From assembly GCA_963725415.1 (NCBI GenBank), contig CAVRZY010000057.1, positions 1-10,456 on the forward strand: a stretch of DNA of 10,456 nucleotides, read 5' to 3'. Below the pieces are notes generated by a model. The model saw nothing but the letters and a program-made list of their open reading frames with translations. It was not told the origin of the DNA and searched no databases. Every line of letters starts with the position of its first letter. The stretch's first letter is position 1. The stretch is from CAVRZY01 sp963725415 (lineage in GTDB: Bacteria; Acidobacteriota; Terriglobia; Bryobacterales; Bryobacteraceae). Positions 5,559-10,456 of this stretch are shown piece after piece. The translations under genes and the position numbers were made by a program.

Positions 5559-7162
5559 AGCTGATGACCGCGGTGACAAGCACTGTTACTACTAAAGCCC
5601 CATTTCTTTGCGGCTCGGGGAGATTTCGCATGTTGGCCACTTTCGGTGTCGCCGACCAAGTGACCATTTCCTCATTGACGATTGACGATTCCAGTGTCCC
5701 GCGGCGCCAGACACAGCAATCGTCAATGGTCGATCCCGCCATCGTCAATTCGCCCGGCACCGCCGCTCGGCCCGCAGGTGCCGCTCGCGCCGTTGTTCGG
5801 TTGCGGCCATGCCGCGCTGTGGGTCTCTTTCTGCTCCTGTGCGGGCTGGCCCCGGCTCAGGCGCAGCCCGAGCTCCAGGAGTTGAAGCTGGTGGTTGGCC
5901 GGAGCATCGTAATCGACTATCCCACCGAGATCGCCCGTATCTCCACCAGCAACCCCGAAGTGCTGGACGCGGTGGCGGTTTCGACCTCCGAAGTCCTGCT
6001 CAACGCCAAGTCCCAGGGCGTCTCGACCATCGTGATCTGGCCCAAATCGGGCCGGCGCAGCATTTACACGGTCACCGTCGAGCTGAACCTCGACTCCATG
6101 CAGAAGCTTCTCCGGGAGACCTTCCCGGGCATGGACATTCAGATGCAAGCGGCGCGGGATTCGGTGTCACTGACCGGGCGAGTGCCTAGCCAGGCCGTCG
6201 CCGACCGCGCCACGGCCCTGGTCACGCCCCTGGCCAAGGGCGTGGTGAACAACCTTCAAATCGTCAGTTCGGAACCCGAAAAGCAAATTGTGCTGCACGT
6301 GAAGTTCGCCGAGCTGAACCGGAATGCCGCCAAGTCCTTCGCTGTCAACCTGCTCTCGACCGGCGCCCTGAACACCCCCGGCGCCGTCACCACGGGCCAG
6401 TTCAGTTTGCGTCAGGAACCGCTGGAAATTTCCGGCACCGTCCCGGCGCGCATGGAGGGCACCCAAACCAAGTTCAACATTGGCGAGGCCCTCAATATCT
6501 TTGCCTTCCGCCCGGACCTGAACCTGTCGGCCTTCATCCGCGCCTTGCAGACGAACCAGTTGCTCCAGATTCTGGCCGAACCCAACCTGGTCACCACCAA
6601 CGGTAAAGAGGCTAGTTTCCTGGTGGGCGGAGAATTCCCCATTCCGGTGGTGCAGGGCGGCGCCAGCGTGGGCGCGGTGACGATCATCTTCAAGGAGTTC
6701 GGCATCCGCTTGAGCTTCCTGCCGGTCATCACCGAGCACAAAACCATCCGGATGCACGTCCGGCCGGAGGTCTCGACCATCGACTTGGCCAACGCGGTGA
6801 TCTTCTCGGGCTTCACCGTGCCGGCGCTGTCCTCCCGCCGCGTCGAAACCGACATCGAGCTGGCTGAGGGCCAGAGCTTCGTCATCGGCGGTCTGCTGGA
6901 CGAACGCGTGACCGAGAGCTTGTTCAAAATACCCGGCTTGGCCAGCATCCCCATTCTGGGCGCGCTGTTCAAGAGCCGGCAGGAGAACAAGACCAGGACC
7001 GAGCTGATCATCATGGTGACGCCGGAGATTACGGTGCCACTCAAGCCCACTGACGTCAAGCCGAGTCCCGTGATGCCGAAGGTCTTCCTGGGTCCGGACC
7101 AGCCGCCAGAGTCTTCCGCGGGCCGGCCGCCGAAAGGGAAGAAGCCGAAGGGGCGCCACTAG
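5555..7162 (+). CDS. cpaC: CpaC/RcpA secretin of the Tad pilus
   Basis: This protein forms the outer-membrane channel for the Flp pilus. From about residue 105 comes the pilus-assembly N domain (ELQELKLVVGRSIVIDYP, STSNPEVLDAVAV), then a BON-like domain near DSVSLTGRVPSQAVADRA. The secretin core follows: LLQILAEPNLVTTNGKEASFLVGGEFPIPV, then FVIGGLLDERVTES, IPILGALFK and TRTELIIMVTPEI. A signal peptide, VGLFLLLCGLAPAQAQ, sits at about residues 88-103, unusually far from the chosen start. ATG 5555 is chosen because it overlaps the frameshift-corrected cpaB stop. ATG 5726 or TTG 5801 would give more ordinary signal peptides. The extra 5' segment holds a large inverted repeat and looks like inserted non-coding DNA. 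The C-terminal tail is basic and Pro-rich. Confidence 0.9.
   Translation: MKLMTAVTSTVTTKAPFLCGSGRFRMLATFGVADQVTISSLTIDDSSVPRRQTQQSSMVDPAIVNSPGTAARPAGAARAVVRLRPCRAVGLFLLLCGLAPAQAQPELQELKLVVGRSIVIDYPTEIARISTSNPEVLDAVAVSTSEVLLNAKSQGVSTIVIWPKSGRRSIYTVTVELNLDSMQKLLRETFPGMDIQMQAARDSVSLTGRVPSQAVADRATALVTPLAKGVVNNLQIVSSEPEKQIVLHVKFAELNRNAAKSFAVNLLSTGALNTPGAVTTGQFSLRQEPLEISGTVPARMEGTQTKFNIGEALNIFAFRPDLNLSAFIRALQTNQLLQILAEPNLVTTNGKEASFLVGGEFPIPVVQGGASVGAVTIIFKEFGIRLSFLPVITEHKTIRMHVRPEVSTIDLANAVIFSGFTVPALSSRRVETDIELAEGQSFVIGGLLDERVTESLFKIPGLASIPILGALFKSRQENKTRTELIIMVTPEITVPLKPTDVKPSPVMPKVFLGPDQPPESSAGRPPKGKKPKGRH
5674..5749. repeat. Large interrupted inverted repeat at the 5' end of cpaC
   Basis: The left side is ATTGACGATTGACGATT (5674-5690), two overlapping copies of ATTGACGAT. 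The right side has AATCGTCAAT (5718-5727) and ATCGTCAAT (5741-5749), its inverse copies. Between them GTGTC/GACAC forms an inner stem around a GC-rich loop, so 5681-5727 can fold into a hairpin of about 15 bp with a 3-nt internal mismatch. Its base composition is more AT-rich than its surroundings. It resembles a REP-type extragenic palindrome. It is in frame with cpaC but upstream of the signal peptide. Confidence 0.6.
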
Positions 7163-7190
7163 GAGCGATCAGAAGGTAGAAGTTCGCGTC

Positions 7191-8399
7191 ATGGACCGAC
7201 GTACCGACAAACCGGCAACCGAACTGACTGCGCTGATGATCTCACCCGATCGCGAGCTGGCGCAGCAGTTCACCCTGACGTTGCCCCTCACGCGGGCCTT
7301 CCAGGTGCTGGCCGACCTGAAGTCCTATCCTACCCGCCAGATCCTCGAGATCCGGCTACGGCAGCTCCAGCCGGACGTGGTGCTGCTGGATCTCTCCACC
7401 GATCTGTCGCAGGCCGGTGAGCTGATCCAATTCACCGTCCAGGCCCGCCCCTCCACGCACGTCATCGGGCTGCACGCGCGGAACAATTCCGAAGCCATCC
7501 TGCGCTCGCTGCGCCTGGGCGCCAGCGAGTTTCTTTACGCCCCCTTTGACCCGGCCATCCAGGCGCAAGCCGTGGGGCGGATCCGGCGGCTGCGCCGCCC
7601 CGAGGCCACCCAGGAACGCGAGCTAGGGAAGGTGGTCTTTTTCTCCAGCACCAAGCCGGGTTCCGGTGCTTCCACCCTGGCAACGCAGATCGCGCTGGCG
7701 CTGCGCCGGCTCACCGACCGGCGGGTCCTGCTGGCCGACTTCGACCTGATGGGCGGCAGCATCAGCTTTTACTTGCGGCTGCATCCCAACAGCTCCCTGC
7801 TGGACGCGCTGGAGCAGAGCGATCACCGGTTGCCCGCCCTGTGGCCTTCCCTGGTTTCGCATTCCAACGACCTGGATATACTGGCCGCTCCCGAGATTCC
7901 CGGCAGCGACTGGGTCGAGCCTAGCCGCCTCCACGACCTGCTCGAATATGCCCGGCGGCTCTACGACTGGATCGTCCTGGATCTGCCGGCCATCTTCCAT
8001 CGAACCAGCCTGCTGGCGCTTTCCGAGTCCGATGGCGCTTTTCTGGTCTCGACCTCCGAGTTGCCCAGCCTGCACCTGGCGCGCAAGGCGGTCAACCTGC
8101 TGGCCCAACTCGGATTCTGCAAGGACCGCTTCCAGGTGCTGATCAATCGGGTGGGCAAACGCGATGGGCTGCGGGCTTCCGACATGGAGAAGATTTTCGG
8201 GTTCCCGGTGCACGCCAGCTTCCCGAACGACCACTTCTCGCTGGACCGCGTAGTCGCCCTGGGGCAGCCCCTGGGCGCCGATTCCGAGCTGGGCCGTGGC
8301 ATCGAGGACTTCGCCCGCCGGCTGGCCGGTCTGCCGCCGGGGGAAAAACGCCGGACTGCGATAGCGCTGGAACCCCAGCCGGTCTTTTCGGAAAGCTGA
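7191..8399 (+). CDS. cpaE: TadZ/CpaE-type pilus localisation ATPase (receiver-like plus ParA/MinD-like domain)
   Basis: TadZ/CpaE proteins position the Tad machine in the cell. The N-terminal ~125 residues are receiver-like, starting TALMISPDRELAQQF, with PDVVLLDLS carrying a conserved Asp67. The C-terminal part is a ParA/MinD-type domain with FFSSTKPGSGASTLATQIA at 150-168, VLLADFDLMGGSISF and DWIVLDLP. In the deviant Walker A motif (KGGxGK[S/T]T) the signature lysine is kept as Lys155, but the P-loop lysine is Ala160. Atypical Walker motifs are known in TadZ, so this may be normal for the subgroup, with ATP binding but weak or no hydrolysis. The ribosome site is weak (AGAAGG 14 bases upstream). 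Length, 402 residues, is typical. Confidence 0.9.
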   Translation: MDRRTDKPATELTALMISPDRELAQQFTLTLPLTRAFQVLADLKSYPTRQILEIRLRQLQPDVVLLDLSTDLSQAGELIQFTVQARPSTHVIGLHARNNSEAILRSLRLGASEFLYAPFDPAIQAQAVGRIRRLRRPEATQERELGKVVFFSSTKPGSGASTLATQIALALRRLTDRRVLLADFDLMGGSISFYLRLHPNSSLLDALEQSDHRLPALWPSLVSHSNDLDILAAPEIPGSDWVEPSRLHDLLEYARRLYDWIVLDLPAIFHRTSLLALSESDGAFLVSTSELPSLHLARKAVNLLAQLGFCKDRFQVLINRVGKRDGLRASDMEKIFGFPVHASFPNDHFSLDRVVALGQPLGADSELGRGIEDFARRLAGLPPGEKRRTAIALEPQPVFSES

Positions 8400-8415
8400 G
8401 GAGTAACGAGGCAAT

Positions 8416-9555
8416 ATGGCCGCTATCGCAGATCGCAGACCCCCAAGAGAGATGACCTGGGACCAGCGGCTGCTGCTGCACGCGGCGCGGCCCAAGGGAT
8501 CCCTGAAACCGGAGTGCCAGGAGCTGAAGTTCACCCTCCATCGCAAGCTCCTCGACCGGATCAACCTGGAGGCTCTGGCCAGCATCGATAACCAGCGAGT
8601 GCGCCAGGAAGTGCGGCAGGCCTTGATGGGCTTGATCGACGGCGAACCGACGCTGCTCAGCTCGCTCGACAAGCAGCAGGTCTGCGACGAAGTGCTGGAC
8701 GAGGTCTTCGGCTTGGGGCCGCTGGAGGCGCTGCTGGACGACGCCACTATTTCCGACATCCTGGTGAATACCCACAAGCAGGTCTACATCGAGCGCAAAG
8801 GGGTGCTCGAGCTGACCAGCGTGACGTTTCGGGACGACGCCCACCTGCTGCGGATCATCGACAAGATCGTCTCGCAGGTGGGCCGGCGCATCGACGAATC
8901 CACGCCCATGGTGGACGCGCGCTTGGCCGACGGCTCCCGCGTCAACGCCATTATTCCTCCTCTGGCCGTGGACGGGCCGCTGCTATCAATCCGCCGTTTC
9001 TCGACCGACAAGCTGATGCCGGCCGACCTGGTCGAGCGCAAGACCCTTACGCCCGGAATGATGGAACTGCTCGAAGCCGCCGTTCGCGCCAGGCTCAACA
9101 TCGTCATTTCGGGCGGAACCGGAGCCGGAAAGACCACCTTGCTGAACGCTCTGTCGGTTTTCATCTCGCCGAAAGAGCGCATCGTGACCATCGAAGACGC
9201 GGCCGAATTGCAGCTCAGGCAGCCCCATGTGGCGCAGACTCGAGACCCGGCCACCCAACCTGGAAGGCCAGGGAGCGGTCCGTCAAAGGGAGCTGCTCAT
9301 CAACAGCCTGCGCATGCGGCCGGACCGCATCGTGTGCGGGGAGGTTCGCGGCGAGGAGGCCCTGGACATGCTTCAGGCCATGAACACCGGCCACGAGGGA
9401 TCGCTGACCACCGTCCACGCCAACAGTCCCAGAGACGCCATCTCGCGGCTGGAGGTGATGGTGTCCTGGGCGGCCTCCAACATGCCGGTGGTCTCCATCC
9501 GCCACCAGATTGCCAGCGCCGTGCACTTGCTGGTGCAGGTGGCTCGCATGAGTGA
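8416..9555 (+). CDS. cpaF: CpaF/TadA pilus motor ATPase, N-terminal part before a frameshift
   Basis: CpaF is the cytoplasmic hexameric ATPase that powers Tad pilus assembly. The frame from ATG 8416 (GAGG four bases upstream) gives the family N-domain (FGLGPLEALLDDATISDILVN, RIDESTPMVDARLADGSRVN), then Walker A GGTGAGKT at residues 233-240, then IVTIEDAAELQL. After QPHVA, about residue 274 (near 9233-9238), family similarity jumps to the next frame. The remaining ~100 codons to 9555 are out of frame and meaningless. One extra base within GCGCAGACTC would explain it; removing the A restores ARLETRPPN. As written the product lacks the catalytic C-domain and cannot be an active ATPase. The full ancestral gene is 8416-9778, 453 residues, normal for CpaF. 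Confidence 0.85.
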   Translation: MAAIADRRPPREMTWDQRLLLHAARPKGSLKPECQELKFTLHRKLLDRINLEALASIDNQRVRQEVRQALMGLIDGEPTLLSSLDKQQVCDEVLDEVFGLGPLEALLDDATISDILVNTHKQVYIERKGVLELTSVTFRDDAHLLRIIDKIVSQVGRRIDESTPMVDARLADGSRVNAIIPPLAVDGPLLSIRRFSTDKLMPADLVERKTLTPGMMELLEAAVRARLNIVISGGTGAGKTTLLNALSVFISPKERIVTIEDAAELQLRQPHVAQTRDPATQPGRPGSGPSKGAAHQQPAHAAGPHRVRGGSRRGGPGHASGHEHRPRGIADHRPRQQSQRRHLAAGGDGVLGGLQHAGGLHPPPDCQRRALAGAGGSHE

Positions 9556-9778
9556 CGGTTCGCGCCGCGTGATGAACCTCACCGAGGTCACCGGCATGGA
9601 GGGCGAGGTGGTCACCCTCCAGGACATTTTCGTCTTCGAGAAGCGGGGCCTGTCCGCCGACGGCCGGGTGCTGGGCCGCTTTGCAGCCACCGGGATTCGC
9701 CCCAAGTTCTACGAGAAACTGCTGGCGGCCGGCATCCGCCTGCGCGCCGAACTCTTCGATGAGGCCGTCGAGGCATGA
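9227..9778 (+). CDS. cpaF: CpaF/TadA pilus motor ATPase, C-terminal part after the frameshift
   Basis: This frame continues the ATPase with RLETRPPNLEGQGAVRQRE, the Asp-containing MRPDRIVCGEVRGEEALD (Walker B region), and NTGHEGSLTTVHANSPRDA. These are hallmark motifs of CpaF/TadA within the type II/IV secretion ATPase family. The ATG at 9227 is probably not a natural start: it lies in the middle of the ancestral gene, has no ribosome site, and the preceding codons belong to the N-terminal frame. Residues down to ELFDEAVEA complete the family's normal C-terminus. With the N-terminal part it makes one gene if a single base is corrected. Confidence 0.85.
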   Translation: MWRRLETRPPNLEGQGAVRQRELLINSLRMRPDRIVCGEVRGEEALDMLQAMNTGHEGSLTTVHANSPRDAISRLEVMVSWAASNMPVVSIRHQIASAVHLLVQVARMSDGSRRVMNLTEVTGMEGEVVTLQDIFVFEKRGLSADGRVLGRFAATGIRPKFYEKLLAAGIRLRAELFDEAVEA

Positions 9779-9782
9779 GGAA

Positions 9783-9812
9783 GAACGTGGATCCTGAATC
9801 GTCGAACGTGGA
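9783..9812. repeat. Short direct repeat between cpaF and tadB
   Basis: GAACGTGGA occurs at 9783-9791 and again at 9804-9812, spaced 21 bp start to start, in the 79-nt gap after cpaF. No function is apparent; it may be a fragment of an extragenic repeat. Confidence 0.4.
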
Positions 9813-9857
9813 CGCCTGCCAACCGCCTTCCCCTATCCGCAATCCGCAGGAGTCACC

Positions 9858-10456
9858 ATGGCGCTGATCCTGATCATCTTCGTAATCGTGTGGCTGGGGG
9901 CCGTGCTGGCCGGCTGGATGTTCTGGAGCGCGCGCAAGAGCGTTGACCTGGATCGCATCAAGGACCGGCTGCTGGGCACCTCGAAGGCTAAGAGCAAGAA
10001 GTCCTCCCGCAAGCAGCCCAGCCTGATTGAAACTGCCGACAAGAACAAAGGCATGGTAGTCCTGCAACTGTTGCAGCGCCTCCGGCTGACTGAGCGATTG
10101 CGGGCGCTCATCGAGCAGGCCGGCCTGAAGTGGCACGTCGCCCGCCTCATTCACGGCTGCCTAGCGATGTTCCTGCTGGGGTTCGTGCTAGGCTTGATCC
10201 TTCCTCCGCCCGCGTACCGCAATTACGCCGTCCTGCCGGCTCTGGCGGGCGGCGCGCTTCCCCTTCTTTACGTAGTGCGGAGGCGGCAAACCCGGCTGAG
10301 AAAATTCGAGGAGCAGTTCCCCGAGAGCCTGGAGTTCATCGCCCGCTCGATGCGGGCCGGACATGCTTTCTCAGTCTCGCTGGAAATGGTGCACACGGAG
10401 TTCCAGGAACCCCTGGCGGGGGAGTTCCGGCGCACCTTCGACGAGCAGAATCTGGG
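9858..10456 (+). CDS. tadB: TadB-type inner-membrane platform protein of the Tad pilus, 3' truncated by window edge
   Basis: TadB and TadC form the inner-membrane platform on which the CpaF motor acts. The start ATG has AGGAG five bases upstream. The visible 199 residues show an N-terminal membrane span (about 3-23), a basic cytoplasmic stretch (SKAKSKKSSRKQ), then LLQRLRLTERLRALIEQAGLK, as is typical before the T2SSF domain. Two further spans follow (LIHGCLAMFLLGFVLGLIL and the YAVLPALAGGALPLLYVV segment). The start of the T2SSF domain is clear: FEEQFPESLEFIARSMRAGHAFSVSLEMV. The frame is open to the window end and shows no damage. Confidence 0.88.
   Translation, partial: MALILIIFVIVWLGAVLAGWMFWSARKSVDLDRIKDRLLGTSKAKSKKSSRKQPSLIETADKNKGMVVLQLLQRLRLTERLRALIEQAGLKWHVARLIHGCLAMFLLGFVLGLILPPPAYRNYAVLPALAGGALPLLYVVRRRQTRLRKFEEQFPESLEFIARSMRAGHAFSVSLEMVHTEFQEPLAGEFRRTFDEQNL

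Noticed and set aside
6167..7159. A 330-codon open frame on the minus strand inside cpaC
   Set aside because: It is a shadow of high-GC coding bias opposite a clearly conserved secretin.

Overview
The window is high-GC, densely coding bacterial DNA. It holds most of a tight-adherence (Tad/Flp) type IVc pilus assembly locus on the + strand, preceded by a small accessory zone of toxin-antitoxin genes. The gene style suggests Acidobacteriota or a similar environmental phylum: a receiver-LuxR regulator and a large GT-C-like membrane protein ahead of the pilus genes, a PD40 propeller remnant, PIN-domain toxins, and pilus genes ordered cpaA-B-C-E-F-tadB. This assignment is an inference from gene content; no rRNA or other marker is present.

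Positions 1-1737 are accessory. A 5'-truncated PIN-domain gene on + converges on a complete vapBC pair on -. The vapBC pair has a recognisable promoter with an overlapping imperfect palindrome, and it sits directly against the broken 3' end of a PD40/TolB-like beta-propeller gene, as though the module had landed in that gene.

Positions 1738-3933 carry a LuxR-type regulator whose receiver domain has lost its phosphoacceptor Asp, followed 6 nt later by a 502-residue polytopic membrane protein resembling GT-C glycosyltransferases. Positions 3934-4245 are non-coding but rich in structure. They contain a strong hairpin that would be an intrinsic terminator on the - strand, and a 94-nt element closed by a 13-bp stem whose interior resembles the 3' end of a cobalamin riboswitch without the rest of it.

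Positions 4246-10456 are the pilus genes: prepilin peptidase (cpaA), the SAF/CpaB periplasmic protein, the secretin (cpaC), the TadZ/CpaE localisation ATPase, the CpaF/TadA motor ATPase, and the start of tadB. In the standard model, CpaA processes pilin, CpaC forms the outer-membrane channel with CpaB, TadZ places the machine, CpaF powers it, and TadB/TadC form the inner-membrane platform.

Several of these genes carry visible lesions. CpaA has an internal in-frame deletion that removes the catalytic GxGD segment. cpaB has a frameshift near its 3' end and cpaF one just after Walker A. cpaC has a long unusual 5' extension containing a large inverted repeat. No Flp pilin or TadE/G pseudopilin gene is visible in the window. 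The locus is either decaying or the assembly has indel errors; the CpaA deletion is the lesion least easily explained as sequencing error.
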